From Maribacter_A sp023141835 (GTDB lineage Bacteria; Bacteroidota; Bacteroidia; Flavobacteriales; Flavobacteriaceae): a stretch of 64,000 bases of DNA. Where the stretch lies: positions 25,660 to 89,659 of the forward strand of contig DAOVWJ010000001.1 of the NCBI GenBank assembly GCA_030636725.1. The letters run 5' to 3'. The position numbers and the translations under genes are program-made. The notes beneath the pieces are model-generated. The model was given only the letters and a program-made list of their open reading frames with translations. It was not told the DNA's origin and did no database searches. Each line of letters begins with the position of its first letter. Position 1 is the stretch's first letter. Below are positions 8,859-18,162 of the stretch, one piece after another.

Positions 8859-9767
8859 TTGAAACAAGTTACAATAAGCAACCCATTCATTACCCTAATT
8901 GTTTTGGACTATGGAGCCATAATCCAAAAATTATTAGTAAAAGACCACGAAGGGATATACACCAATGTCGTCGTTGGTTATGACTATCCAAGCCAGTACC
9001 CTGATGATACCAAAAGTTTAGGAGCATGTTGTGGAAGATACGCAGGGCGCATATCCAACGGCGGTTTTGTCCTCGATCAAAAAAACTATTCCTTATATGC
9101 AGAAGGAGGTATTCATTTACATGGTGGGAAAGTGGGCTTTAACAAAAAAAAATGGACCATTGAAAAGGTGAGCCATGGTGATGAACCTTTTGTGAGACTT
9201 TCTTATGTAAGCAAACATTTGGAGGAAGGTTACCCTGGGAATCTAAAAGCCACGGTTACCTATAAATTAAGCAACAATGAGCTGCATATAATCCATGAGG
9301 CGACCACAGATATGACGACTGTTGTCAATTTAACGAATCATTCCTATTTCAAGTTAGACGACGAAAATAGTATCGACCATTATTATTTAAAATTAAATTG
9401 TCCTGAAATTGTAGAGACAAAGACAAATCTATTGCCAACGGGTAAATTGACTTCTGTTAAAGGCACGAAATATGACTTTCTCTCGGAACAGCAAATAGGA
9501 TTGACCCGATTAGACACGCCATTTGCCACTGACAATTATAGTAGTTTCGTGGCCATGTTATCTTCAAAAAAAACTGGAATTTCAATGGAGGTGAGTACAA
9601 ATCAACCAGGTTTGGTGGTCTATACGCCAGCCAACTTTTCGGCTATTTGTTTTGAGACCCAAAATTTTCCCGATGCACCAAACAATACGCATTTTCCAAG
9701 TAGTGTTCTACGACCAAAGGAAACCTATAGCAATGCCTCAATTTTTAAATTCGATTTAGTAACTTAG
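8859..9767 (+). CDS. galM: Aldose 1-epimerase (galactose mutarotase)
   Basis: A 302-residue mutarotase interconverting alpha and beta anomers of hexoses. Motifs: GACCGRYAGRIS near the N-terminus, HLHGG, LTNHSYFKL (catalytic His) and FETQNFPDAPN (catalytic Glu). The length is somewhat short, as usual for cytoplasmic GalM, and there is no signal peptide. The start is TTG at 8859: the sequence from there matches the usual family N-terminus (NPFITL...DYGAIIQKL), the only nearby ATG (8837) is in another frame, and no in-frame ATG exists upstream. It is transcribed away from the sigma operon and stands alone. Confidence 0.93.
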   Translation: MKQVTISNPFITLIVLDYGAIIQKLLVKDHEGIYTNVVVGYDYPSQYPDDTKSLGACCGRYAGRISNGGFVLDQKNYSLYAEGGIHLHGGKVGFNKKKWTIEKVSHGDEPFVRLSYVSKHLEEGYPGNLKATVTYKLSNNELHIIHEATTDMTTVVNLTNHSYFKLDDENSIDHYYLKLNCPEIVETKTNLLPTGKLTSVKGTKYDFLSEQQIGLTRLDTPFATDNYSSFVAMLSSKKTGISMEVSTNQPGLVVYTPANFSAICFETQNFPDAPNNTHFPSSVLRPKETYSNASIFKFDLVT

Positions 9768-9934
9768 GCCTGACAACGCTAAAAAACTAAATATAAAACG
9801 AACATGAATTTTTTTTATCAAAAAACACCCCAAGGGTATGATTAAAATAAATTCATGAGAGAACGAGTGTTGCGAATGCTTACATGGGTTCTCAAATTTT
9901 GGAATATCTTTTCTAATTACTAAATTTTAAACAC

Positions 9935-10495
9935 ATGAAAAAACGAAAAAAGATATTGTTGGTACTAGTTGCATTGATTGCATTGGTCATTTTTGTGGGC
10001 ATGCCCTATATGCAAGAACAGACCAAAAAGCATAGTCCCGAAATAACAAATACCTATGCCAAAAATGGAATGGATTTGTCGGTCAATTTTTCAAGTCCTT
10101 CAAAAAAAGACCGTGTTATTTTTGGTGAATTGGTTCCTTACGATCTTGTATGGAGAACAGGGGCCAATGAACCTACTACATTTACTACAGCATCTAATAT
10201 TAAGATAATCAACAAAAATCTTCCTTCGGGCACTTACTCTTTTTGGACAAAACCTGGAAGAGAGGTTTGGGAAGTTATATTCAATAGTGAAATTCCTGAT
10301 TGGGGTGTCACCATATTGAGCGGAGGTTCGGAAACCACCAGAAACCAGGAAACTGATGTGATCAGTATTGAAGTACCTTCTGAACAAATTTCGGCCATGC
10401 AGGAAAAACTGCATATTGACTTTGAAGATGGAGACCAACTATACCTAACGCTATCTTGGGATCAAACCAAAATAAAAGTGCCTATCTACAAATAG
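9935..10495 (+). CDS. DUF2911 domain-containing protein
   Basis: A 186-residue protein with an N-terminal membrane anchor or uncleaved signal (KKRKK then a hydrophobic stretch at about 6-24), followed by a DUF2911 domain: FSSPSKKDRVIFG, LVPYDLVWRTGANE, LPSGTYSFWTKPG and WEVIFNSEIPDWG. The family is widespread in Bacteroidota and its function is unknown. It is probably periplasmic and membrane-tethered. It precedes meaB by two bases, or overlaps it if meaB uses its upstream start, which suggests co-transcription without an obvious functional link. Confidence 0.9.
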   Translation: MKKRKKILLVLVALIALVIFVGMPYMQEQTKKHSPEITNTYAKNGMDLSVNFSSPSKKDRVIFGELVPYDLVWRTGANEPTTFTTASNIKIINKNLPSGTYSFWTKPGREVWEVIFNSEIPDWGVTILSGGSETTRNQETDVISIEVPSEQISAMQEKLHIDFEDGDQLYLTLSWDQTKIKVPIYK

Positions 10496-10497
10496 AC

Positions 10498-11541
10498 TTG
10501 AGCGCAGCAAAGAACACCGATTCAAAAAGTATTTCCAAGGTTCGGGATAAAAGAAAGCAATTTCCTTCAATCGATGAACTTACACAAGGTATTCTCAAAG
10601 GGGATAAAACTGCCTTGAGCAGGGCAATTACAATGGTTGAAAGCACCAACCGGGATCACCTTCAAATGGCCAATACAATCATAGAAAATTGCCTAGCCCT
10701 AAAAAAGGAAAGCATTCGATTGGGAATAACCGGAGTACCTGGTGTTGGTAAAAGCACATTAATTGAAACTTTGGGCAAAAAATTAACCGTACTGGGTAAC
10801 AAAGTTGCCGTTCTTGCCGTTGACCCTACAAGTACAAAAAGCAAGGGCAGTATTTTAGGAGATAAAACGCGAATGCAAGAATTGGTAAAGGATTCAAACG
10901 CCTTTATTCGCCCTTCCCCTTCCGGGGATACCTTAGGGGGCGTGGCCCGAAAGACCAGGGAAACCATTATTTTATGTGAGGCCGCTGGTTATAACATAGT
11001 CTTGATCGAAACCGTAGGAGTCGGTCAAAGCGAAACCGCCGTTCACAGTATGGTAGACTTCTTTCTCTTGCTGAAACTCGCTGGCGCCGGAGATGAACTA
11101 CAAGGCATAAAGCGGGGCATCATAGAAATGGCCGATGCATTGGTCATTAATAAGGCGGATAAGGAAAATATAAAACAGGCAAAAAAAGCCAAAATAGAGT
11201 TTACAAGGGCCTTGCAGCTATATCCACCCAAAGAAAGTGGTTGGATTCCTAAAGTGCTCAGCTGTTCAGCCTTGGAAGATTCAGGTATTATCGAGATTTG
11301 GGGAATGGTTATGGAGTTTATCAATCATGCCAGAACCATTGGAACTTTACAAACCAATCGCAGTAATCAGAATAAGCATTGGCTGTTACAGCATATTGAC
11401 GACCAAATTAAATATGATTTCTATCAAAACGCGAACATCAGTCGCATTTTACCAACCGTTATCAACGAGGTTACGATGGGCAAAACCTCTCCTTTTAGGG
11501 CCGCGGAAAAGCTGTTGGAAATCTACCGTAAAGACGGATGA
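10498..11541 (+). CDS. meaB: Methylmalonyl-CoA mutase-associated GTPase MeaB
   Basis: A G3E-family P-loop GTPase that gates cobalamin loading and protects adenosylcobalamin-dependent methylmalonyl-CoA mutase. Walker A is GVPGVGKS (about residues 79-86 from this start). VDPTSTKSKGSILGDKTRM, RPSPSGDTLGGVARKT and ETVGVGQSE are family signatures; NKAD is the guanine-specificity motif. The C-terminal dimerisation helices are present. There is no in-frame ATG near the N-terminus: TTG at 10498, two bases after the DUF2911 stop, is preferred, while TTG at 10456 would overlap that gene by 40 bases. The mutase subunits are not in this window. Confidence 0.92.
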   Translation: MSAAKNTDSKSISKVRDKRKQFPSIDELTQGILKGDKTALSRAITMVESTNRDHLQMANTIIENCLALKKESIRLGITGVPGVGKSTLIETLGKKLTVLGNKVAVLAVDPTSTKSKGSILGDKTRMQELVKDSNAFIRPSPSGDTLGGVARKTRETIILCEAAGYNIVLIETVGVGQSETAVHSMVDFFLLLKLAGAGDELQGIKRGIIEMADALVINKADKENIKQAKKAKIEFTRALQLYPPKESGWIPKVLSCSALEDSGIIEIWGMVMEFINHARTIGTLQTNRSNQNKHWLLQHIDDQIKYDFYQNANISRILPTVINEVTMGKTSPFRAAEKLLEIYRKDG

Positions 11542-11606
11542 TCCGCTGGCCCAAATCTAAGGCCCTGGCCAAACATCGCCAAGCAAAAGTATATCAATAA
11601 AATACA

Positions 11607-11614
11607 TAACTTTG
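11607..11614 (+). promoter_or_regulatory. Bacteroidota -7 box (TAACTTTG)
   Basis: A perfect match to TAnnTTTG 20 bases before the GT2 start at 11635. No TTG is seen at the -33 distance. It implies a transcription start near 11620 and a short leader. Confidence 0.5.
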
Positions 11615-11634
11615 CCAAACCATAACTCAACTGA

Positions 11635-12594
11635 ATGCATCAGATTACAGATTCCTTACTTTCAATCGTCGTACCTCTTTATAACGAAGAAGAAAATGCG
11701 GTTTTATTGACCCGAAAAATCCACGAAAGTCTTATTGGTTACAATTATCAGATAATTTACATAGACGATTTTTCTACGGATAACACCCGAAAAGTAATCA
11801 AAGAAATGAACGATGACAGGGTTCACCTTATCGAACTCAAAAAAAACTATGGACAGAGTCTGGCCTTGGCTGCAGGAATTGATTATGCAGAGGGGGAATA
11901 TATCATTACCATGGATGGGGACTTACAAAATGACCCCAGTGATATTCCTCAAATGCTTGAGTATGCCATAAATGATGAATACGATGTGGTTACGGGCATT
12001 CGCCAAAAAAGAAAGGATTCCTTGGTAAAAAAGATTCCTTCTAAAATCGCCAACTTTTTGGTCCGGCGTGTGACCAAACTGGATATTAAGGATAATGGCT
12101 GTGCCTTAAAAGTCTTTACAAGAGACATTGCCAAGGATCTAAATCTATATGGTGAGATGCACCGTTTTATTACGCTTTTGGCACACTTGGAAGGAGCACA
12201 GATAAAGCAAGTACCCGTTAAACACCATGCGCGTAATGCTGGCGTGTCCAAATACGGACTGGAGCGGGTTTTCAAGGTTGTGGCCGATATGATGCTGCTA
12301 TTGTTTATACGCAAGTATTTTCAACGTCCAATCCACCTATTTGGGATATTCGGATTCTTATTGATTATGTTGGGCATATTGATCAACATCTATCTTCTTA
12401 TTGTAAAATGGGGCTTTGGTGAAGATATTGGTACCAGGCCTTTATTGATTTTCGGGCTGATGTTCATTTTAGCTGGGATTCAATTATTCACCATTGGTAT
12501 TGTAATGGAACTGCTCATTAGAACGTACTACGAATCGCAAAAGAAAAGACCTTATAGAATCAAAAAAACAACAGTTGGAGGCGGGGGTGCGTAA
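11635..12594 (+). CDS. Polyprenyl-phosphate glycosyltransferase (GtrB/DPM-like GT2)
   Basis: A 319-residue family 2 glycosyltransferase. The N-terminal GT-A domain (about 8-230) has VVPLYNEEEN, a DDFSTDNT nucleotide-binding loop and MDGDLQNDPSD, holding the metal-binding DxD. Two C-terminal transmembrane segments (about 234-256 and 267-292) anchor it, as in GtrB, ArnC and dolichol-phosphate mannosyltransferase-like enzymes. It likely moves a sugar from a nucleotide donor onto undecaprenyl phosphate at the inner face of the membrane. It overlaps the next gene, a membrane protein, suggesting joint action. The donor sugar is unknown. Confidence 0.9.
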   Translation: MHQITDSLLSIVVPLYNEEENAVLLTRKIHESLIGYNYQIIYIDDFSTDNTRKVIKEMNDDRVHLIELKKNYGQSLALAAGIDYAEGEYIITMDGDLQNDPSDIPQMLEYAINDEYDVVTGIRQKRKDSLVKKIPSKIANFLVRRVTKLDIKDNGCALKVFTRDIAKDLNLYGEMHRFITLLAHLEGAQIKQVPVKHHARNAGVSKYGLERVFKVVADMMLLLFIRKYFQRPIHLFGIFGFLLIMLGILINIYLLIVKWGFGEDIGTRPLLIFGLMFILAGIQLFTIGIVMELLIRTYYESQKKRPYRIKKTTVGGGGA

Positions 12595-13447
12595 AAAACT
12601 TATCACAATAGCCAAAATTGCCGTAAGCGCAGTTCTTATCTATTTCATATTCACCAAGGTAGATTTTAAGGAGGTCTTGGAAATCATTATAAAGACCAAT
12701 CCGGTTTATTTAGTTCTATCTATTTTGTTATTTATTGTGTCAAAGGTCATCGCTTCCCTTCGGCTTAATCTCTATTTTCATCAACTTGGGGCGAAACTTA
12801 CCCAAAAAAGTAATTTAAAGCTCTATCTATTAGGTATGTTCTACAATCTTTTCCTCCCGGGAGGTATTGGCGGGGATGCCTATAAAGGGTATCTCATTAA
12901 GATGAAGTTTGAAGTCGATACCAAAAAAGTGGTTTCGGTTCTGGTCTTGGATAGACTTAGTGGATTACTCCTGCTGTTTATATACGCATGCATTTTGGCA
13001 ATAGTCTTGATCAACCCATGGCTTGATCAATTTGAAATTGTCATTGCTATTTTGGGGGCACTCTCAATGGGTGTCTTTTGGTATCTAAACAAAAAGTTCT
13101 TCGCATTTACGCTCCCTGTTTTCTGGAAGTCATTTTGGCTATCGGCCTTTGTGCAATTGGCACAATTACTAAGTGTATTTTTTATTTTACAATCCCTCTC
13201 AATAGCCTTAGATTTGACAGCCTATCTCTTTATCTTCCTTATTTCATCAATAGTTTCGGTACTTCCGCTGACCATAGGTGGCATTGGGAGCAGGGAAGTG
13301 ACCTTTCTTTATGGGGCGACCCTCTTTGCTTTGGATGAAAACACATCCATAAGCATAAGCATGGTGTTCTTTTTAATTACTGCGGTGGTTTCTTTATTTG
13401 GAATTATGTACCACTTTAAAAGAATCACCTTGACTACCGATTCTTAA
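12587..13447 (+). CDS. UPF0104/LPG synthase transmembrane-domain protein (possible lipid flippase)
   Basis: An integral membrane protein of about 286 residues with roughly eight transmembrane segments and the family signature FNLFLPGGIGGDAYKGYL. It has the AglD/MprF-type membrane domain without a soluble synthase domain. Start GTG 12587 overlaps the preceding stop and has GGAGG a few bases upstream; TTG 12575 is the alternative. Family members are proposed to translocate or modify lipid-linked substrates, so with the upstream GT2 it may flip polyprenyl-phosphate-sugar. Its 3' end overlaps the convergent GT39 gene by four bases, leaving no room for a terminator. Confidence 0.85.
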   Translation: MRKKLITIAKIAVSAVLIYFIFTKVDFKEVLEIIIKTNPVYLVLSILLFIVSKVIASLRLNLYFHQLGAKLTQKSNLKLYLLGMFYNLFLPGGIGGDAYKGYLIKMKFEVDTKKVVSVLVLDRLSGLLLLFIYACILAIVLINPWLDQFEIVIAILGALSMGVFWYLNKKFFAFTLPVFWKSFWLSAFVQLAQLLSVFFILQSLSIALDLTAYLFIFLISSIVSVLPLTIGGIGSREVTFLYGATLFALDENTSISISMVFFLITAVVSLFGIMYHFKRITLTTDS

Positions 13448-15102
13448 TAAAGATGGATTAGATGCATTTCCTTGATCACTTTATTTCGGGTACTGGGGTT
13501 TAAAAACCTTCCTTGAAGCCTGGTTATTCTAAACTGTTTTTCGGTCAACTGTTTATCCCAATCCAAGCCAGAAGCCCTAAGTTCCTTTAACTCATTTTGA
13601 TTAACGTAGACCCAAACGTCTTTCTTATTCTCAAGCGCTTTGATAGAACTAATTTTCACTGGTTTTTTATTGTAAAAATCAAGCGCCCATGTATGGTTCG
13701 TTGAAATCTTATAAATAGTATCGACCGAAATATTGTGCTCTTTGATTGTGGCAGCCATGGTTGAACCCGCCTGATATTCCAGAAGTGAGGGATAGAAATG
13801 GGCGTTCAATATACCATTTAACAAAACAGAACTCAAAGCGCCTATGGTAATAATCCGATAATAATAATCTTCGCGTTTCAGACAATAATAAGCGATTAAT
13901 ATTCCCAGAGCCATCTTCCAGATGTGGTTGGAATAAGAGTCGGTTTTAAAAATAAAAAAGCAAGTAAACACGCAGGCTATAAACACCAGTGAAAGAATAA
14001 AATACTGGATTCCCAAGAAAACTTTTTTAGTTGGTGCGCTTCCTTCTTTGAACAAATGATATAAGTATGCAGCTGTTAAAACTGAAAACAAGGGCATTAC
14101 CACATTGAGATAATGCGGCAATTTAAATTGTGCAAAACTAATAATGATGAAAATAAGAGTGATTCCTCCTAAAGTCAAAAACTCGGTATTGGAATTGAAC
14201 TTGAATTTAGATGTGACCATCTCTTTTGCCTTCTTATAATAGGCTACAAGCCCTAGAACCGTCCAAGGCAGGAAAACCCATAAAAAAGTGTGGAAAAAGA
14301 AGAAGTAATCACTGCTATTCTTCCCAACACCTTCACCACTTAAACGCTCGAAGCTCTGCTCCCAAAAAATGAAGAATATCCCGCTCCTATCTCCTTTTCC
14401 CCTAATTATTTTTTCAGGATGCAGGTCAAACTGATGATAGTATGCGTAAAGCATTGGCGTAATTACGAGTGCAAAAACCAAAAGACCAACAATCACCCTC
14501 CAGTTCAGGAACATTTTCCATTGGCGGGTATAGCTCAAATGACATAGTATGGGCAACCCAATAACCAAAAGAGCTATTTGCCCTTTAGTCGAAAAAGCGA
14601 TACCTGCACCCAGAGCGCCAAGTACAATGTTCACAAGGGATTTTTTTTCGATATAAGCCGCTAAGTGCCAAATGGCAAAAATGGCGAATCCAGTAAGAAT
14701 TGCATCCGTTCTGACGTCAATCGCTCCTAAAACAATGGTTTGGGAAGTGATAAAAATCAAGGCTGCCAACTTGCCTACTTTTTTATTATAAAGCAATTTT
14801 CCCAATTCGTAACAGCTATATGCCCCCAATAGTGTGGCCAATATACCTGGAATGCGATATGCCCAATCGTGTAACCCAAAGATCTTAAAAGAAAGTGCAG
14901 CGAGCCAATAATGCATATGCGGCTTGTCCAAATATTCTTCTGGGCCTTTAAATAGGCTTAAAAAGTCATTCTCTTGAACCATTCGCATAGCCATGACGGC
15001 AAACTGCGCAGAGTCATTTTCGAAAAGCGTGACGAACATCCCGGCGATATAGACCAAAATGACCAGAAGCAACAAAAACCAATATCTGGTATTTGAAATC
15101 AT
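13444..15102 (-). CDS. ArnT-like glycosyltransferase family 39 membrane protein
   Basis: A 552-residue polytopic protein of the PMT/ArnT type. About a dozen transmembrane helices are followed by a periplasmic C-terminal part. The first periplasmic loop has the acidic motif region ENDSAQFAVMAMRM, then LDKPHMHYWLAAL, both characteristic of GT39 enzymes that use polyprenyl-phosphate-sugar donors. Start 15102 was chosen because it overlaps the stop of the PAP2 gene in an ATGA arrangement; the longer frame adds 16 residues without family resemblance. It likely attaches a sugar or aminosugar to lipid A or another envelope acceptor. It converges with the GT2/UPF0104 pair that could supply its donor. 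Confidence 0.88.
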   Translation of the reverse strand: MISNTRYWFLLLLVILVYIAGMFVTLFENDSAQFAVMAMRMVQENDFLSLFKGPEEYLDKPHMHYWLAALSFKIFGLHDWAYRIPGILATLLGAYSCYELGKLLYNKKVGKLAALIFITSQTIVLGAIDVRTDAILTGFAIFAIWHLAAYIEKKSLVNIVLGALGAGIAFSTKGQIALLVIGLPILCHLSYTRQWKMFLNWRVIVGLLVFALVITPMLYAYYHQFDLHPEKIIRGKGDRSGIFFIFWEQSFERLSGEGVGKNSSDYFFFFHTFLWVFLPWTVLGLVAYYKKAKEMVTSKFKFNSNTEFLTLGGITLIFIIISFAQFKLPHYLNVVMPLFSVLTAAYLYHLFKEGSAPTKKVFLGIQYFILSLVFIACVFTCFFIFKTDSYSNHIWKMALGILIAYYCLKREDYYYRIITIGALSSVLLNGILNAHFYPSLLEYQAGSTMAATIKEHNISVDTIYKISTNHTWALDFYNKKPVKISSIKALENKKDVWVYVNQNELKELRASGLDWDKQLTEKQFRITRLQGRFLNPSTRNKVIKEMHLIHLY

Positions 15103-15668
15103 AGGTGGAATTTGTGAATTGCAAATATATACAACTTTGTAAATAACCAACTGAATATCAGCCCGACTACAGCCCCAGTTAGAATATCCAATGGAAAATG
15201 GACTCCAATATAAATTCGGCTATAGGATACCAAAATTGCCCAGAATATCAATAAAACTCCAATGTATTTGAATGTATGCCTCAACAAAAAGGTAAAGAAA
15301 AAGGCAACAGCGAAGGAGTTTGCGGTATGGGCTGAAAAATAACTAAATCGCCCTCCACATGATTTTTTGACCAATCGCATAATTTCATTGATCTCTGGAT
15401 CATAACAGGGTCGCAATCGTTGCACTCCATATTTAAAAAAATCCGCAAGTCCGTTAGTGGCCGTGATAAGCAGAGCGACTGAAACCAAAAGCACGAGCGT
15501 TTTCTTTGTTCCAAACTGTCTGTACGACATAAACAATAGAAATACATACAAAGGAATGGCACTGAACTTGTTGGTGAGAAACATCCAAAACCCATCCCAA
15601 TTTGGAGTTCCCAGATTATTGAGAAAAAGAAAAAGATTCTTGTCCAGTTGTATCAGTTCTTCCACCAT
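15099..15668 (-). CDS. PAP2-family membrane phosphatase
   Basis: About 189 residues and five to six transmembrane segments. Acid phosphatase signature blocks are visible: KYGVQRLRP (motif 1), FSAHTANSFA (motif 2) and SRIYIGVHFPLDIL (motif 3, with catalytic His). Such enzymes dephosphorylate lipid pyrophosphates or lipid A. ATG 15668 gives the usual VEELIQLDKNLF... N-terminus; a GTG at 15677 overlapping the upstream stop is possible. It is translationally coupled to the GT39 gene, so it may recycle polyprenyl (pyro)phosphate or prepare lipid A for that transferase. Confidence 0.9.
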   Translation of the reverse strand: MVEELIQLDKNLFLFLNNLGTPNWDGFWMFLTNKFSAIPLYVFLLFMSYRQFGTKKTLVLLVSVALLITATNGLADFFKYGVQRLRPCYDPEINEIMRLVKKSCGGRFSYFSAHTANSFAVAFFFTFLLRHTFKYIGVLLIFWAILVSYSRIYIGVHFPLDILTGAVVGLIFSWLFTKLYIFAIHKFHL

Positions 15669-15673
15669 TGTAA

Positions 15674-15901
15674 TCACTCTTCATATCGGGATACTTCCCT
15701 ATCATAAAAAGAAGTAGCCTCTTCAATAAGACTTTGCGCTTCCGATTCAAGATCCTTTTCGTCCTCTTTTGTAAAATCCTCCAACCATTCAACCTCATCA
15801 TCCTCAAGATTAATAATAAATCTAGGATACTCTGTATGAATGACAAAGATTGCTGAAGGTAAATCCGTATTGTCACCCAATATAAATTTTGGTAGTTCCA
15901 T
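15674..15901 (-). CDS. Small acidic conserved protein
   Basis: A 75-residue, strongly acidic protein without a signal peptide or membrane segment. An N-terminal beta hairpin-like part (PKFILGDNTDLPSAIFVIHT) is followed by an acidic helical tail rich in Glu/Asp. It lies two bases after the MATE gene's stop region's partner strand context and six bases before the PAP2 ATG in the same minus-strand run, so it is almost certainly translated. I do not recognise a named function; similar short proteins occur in flavobacteria. Confidence 0.75.
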   Translation of the reverse strand: MELPKFILGDNTDLPSAIFVIHTEYPRFIINLEDDEVEWLEDFTKEDEKDLESEAQSLIEEATSFYDREVSRYEE

Positions 15902-15902
15902 G

Positions 15903-17276
15903 TTAGTTTTTGTTGATGATTAGCTTTTTTGTCAAATAATTAAACCGAATGTACAACATAATGGCCGATGCGGTAAGTCCGGTAAGCAATCCAATCCATA
16001 TTCCCGTACTTTGTAAATGGGTATGCAATCCTAAATAATAGGATATAGGAAAACCTATGAGCCAATAGGCGATAAATGTTATCAAAGTTGGAATCTTAAC
16101 ATCCTGTAAACCTCTCAATGCACCCAACACCACCACTTGTATACCATCAGAAATCTGAAAAAATGCCGCAACAAACAGCAATTGTCCCGCCAATAGGATC
16201 ACTTCGGTATTATCTGCCATATTCTTGGTATCATTTACATCTAAATACAAGGTCGGAAACCAGTCCCTACCCCATAAAAACAAAATCGCGAATACGATCT
16301 CTATCAATAAGGTCAAGAAAAAGATAGATTGGGCAATACGCCTCAACTCCTTGAAATTTTGGAGTCCCTTTTGATTTCCCACCCTAATCATTGCAGCGAC
16401 CCCAAGCCCCATTCCGAACATAAATGTCATGCTACTGAGGTTCAGGGCAATTTGATTGGCGGCCTGTGCATTTTTTCCCAAGACCCCACTCAACCAAATG
16501 GCCGCCGTAAATATGGCCACTTCAAAAAACATTTGCAATGCGGATGGAAAGCCTAAGCTAATTATTTTTTGTATGACTTTTTTCTCTATCAACTTAAAAT
16601 TGAATCCGGTAACATAGTCGTGAAATTTCTCTTTTCCCTTTAGCAAGTACCATATATGACCAACCATGATAAAACGGGAAATCAAGGTACCCCAAGCGGC
16701 ACCGACAATACCTAATTTTGGGAATCCGAATGAACCAAATATCAACAAATAGTTCAATATTATATTCACTACATTGGCGATAATGGTCGCATACATGGGG
16801 TATTTTGTCTGCGACAAACCTTCTGAAAACTGTTTGAATGCCTGGAATACGATCAAAGGCACCAACGAAAAGGCCACCAAATCCAAATAGGGCATTGCCA
16901 ACTCAACCACCTCGGGAGGTTGTTTCATCAAATACATTAGCGGTTTCAACAACAGGATTATCACAAAGAGTGACAGTCCTAATACCGTACATAACACCAA
17001 ACCATGTTTAAGAGCACTTTTCGCATCGGCCTTAGTACCAGCACCATCGGCCTCAGCGACCAATGGGGTAATTGCCGTTGAGAATCCTATACCCAACGAC
17101 ATCGCAATAAACACGAAACTATTTCCCAAAGACACAGCTGCAAGCTCGGCCGTACCCAATTGACCAACCATGATATTATCGGCAAAAGCAACAAAGGTAT
17201 GCCCCAGCATACCCAATATCACGGGAACTGATAGCGTAATGTTATACCTGAATTCTTTGGTGTACTTTTGTAACAA
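15903..17276 (-). CDS. MATE family multidrug/sodium antiporter
   Basis: A NorM-like exporter of about 457 residues with twelve predicted transmembrane helices in two homologous halves. Family motifs: PVILGMLGHTFVAFADNIMVG in helix 1, LGIGFSTAITPLVAEADG, and the repeat-half equivalent near PSALQMFFEVAIF. There is no ATG near the N-terminus. TTG 17276 (giving LQKYTKEFRYN) is preferred over TTG 17300, because the latter is the end of a perfect -7 promoter box. It exports cationic drugs or toxins in exchange for Na+ or H+. It lies downstream of mazG but has its own promoter candidate. Confidence 0.92.
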   Translation of the reverse strand: MLQKYTKEFRYNITLSVPVILGMLGHTFVAFADNIMVGQLGTAELAAVSLGNSFVFIAMSLGIGFSTAITPLVAEADGAGTKADAKSALKHGLVLCTVLGLSLFVIILLLKPLMYLMKQPPEVVELAMPYLDLVAFSLVPLIVFQAFKQFSEGLSQTKYPMYATIIANVVNIILNYLLIFGSFGFPKLGIVGAAWGTLISRFIMVGHIWYLLKGKEKFHDYVTGFNFKLIEKKVIQKIISLGFPSALQMFFEVAIFTAAIWLSGVLGKNAQAANQIALNLSSMTFMFGMGLGVAAMIRVGNQKGLQNFKELRRIAQSIFFLTLLIEIVFAILFLWGRDWFPTLYLDVNDTKNMADNTEVILLAGQLLFVAAFFQISDGIQVVVLGALRGLQDVKIPTLITFIAYWLIGFPISYYLGLHTHLQSTGIWIGLLTGLTASAIMLYIRFNYLTKKLIINKN

Positions 17277-17297
17277 GGTTGGCCTATTTAACGGAAA

Positions 17298-17305
17298 CAA
17301 AGATA
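17298..17305 (-). promoter_or_regulatory. Bacteroidota -7 box (TATCTTTG) for the MATE gene
   Basis: On the minus strand TATCTTTG is a perfect TAnnTTTG. It overlaps the TTG that would be the longest start of the MATE gene, which argues that translation begins further downstream at 17276. Confidence 0.5.
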
Positions 17306-17373
17306 AGGTCTTACTTTATATTGAAAGTGTAAAAACTATAAAGTTGATGGATTATAATTCTCTGGATTATTAA

Positions 17374-18147
17374 CTATAGTGATTTTGCTTCCTCCCAGAA
17401 AACATCCATTTCTTCCAAGGTCATTTCCTTTAAGGCTTTACCCACTTCCTTTGCTTTTGATTCTAAATATTGAAATCGATTGATGAATTTTTTATTGGTC
17501 CGTTCCAAGGCATTTTCAGGATCTACTTTAAGAAAACGAGCGTAATTGATCATTGAGAAGAGTACATCCCCAAATTCGGCTTCCATTCGGCTTGGATTGC
17601 CTACTTTAATTTCTTCCTGTAATTCCGCAAGTTCCTCTTGTACTTTTTCAAAAACCTGTTCAGGCTTTTCCCAATCAAAGCCAACTCCAGCCACTTTGTC
17701 CTGTATACGATTGGCTTTTACCAAGGCCGGTAAACCGTTGGGTACTCCTTCCAAAACACTTTTCTTACCTTCTTTCAGCTTCAGATTTTCCCAATTCTGT
17801 TTCACCTCCTCTTCATCCTTCACTTTTACATCACCATAGATATGAGGATGCCTATTGATCAATTTCTCACATATGGAATTACAGACTTCTGTCATATCAA
17901 AATCCCCGGTTTCAGAACCAATTTTGGCATAAAAAACAATGTGTAGCAAGAGATCTCCCAACTCATTTTTCACTTCGGTCAAGTCATTCTCTAGTATAGC
18001 GTCCCCCAATTCATATGTTTCTTCGATGGTCAGATGGCGTAGGGATTGCATCGTTTGTTTTTTGTCCCATGGGCACTGTTCCCGAAGTTGGTCCATTATG
18101 GTAAGTAAACGATCAAATGCTTTTAGTTGGAGCTCTCTATTATCCAT
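17374..18147 (-). CDS. mazG: Nucleoside triphosphate pyrophosphohydrolase MazG
   Basis: A 257-residue all-alpha NTP pyrophosphohydrolase that hydrolyses (d)NTPs to NMP and PPi, clearing non-canonical nucleotides. The two tandem MazG domains are visible: LREQCPWDKKQTMQSL and IEETYELGDAI with NELGDLLLHIVFYAKI in the first; MEAEFGDVLFSMINYARF in the second, supplying the EExxE/ExxD metal sites. ATG 18147 is the natural start; an upstream TTG adds six residues. In other flavobacteria this gene often follows ruvX-def-DUF5606, whereas here that trio is more than 20 kb away. Confidence 0.93.
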   Translation of the reverse strand: MDNRELQLKAFDRLLTIMDQLREQCPWDKKQTMQSLRHLTIEETYELGDAILENDLTEVKNELGDLLLHIVFYAKIGSETGDFDMTEVCNSICEKLINRHPHIYGDVKVKDEEEVKQNWENLKLKEGKKSVLEGVPNGLPALVKANRIQDKVAGVGFDWEKPEQVFEKVQEELAELQEEIKVGNPSRMEAEFGDVLFSMINYARFLKVDPENALERTNKKFINRFQYLESKAKEVGKALKEMTLEEMDVFWEEAKSL

Positions 18148-18162
18148 AAATTGCAATTTGCC

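Noticed and set aside
10456..10497. Possible frameshift joining DUF2911 and meaB
   Set aside because: Both proteins are complete on their own with normal ends; only the non-ATG start makes the overlap look odd.
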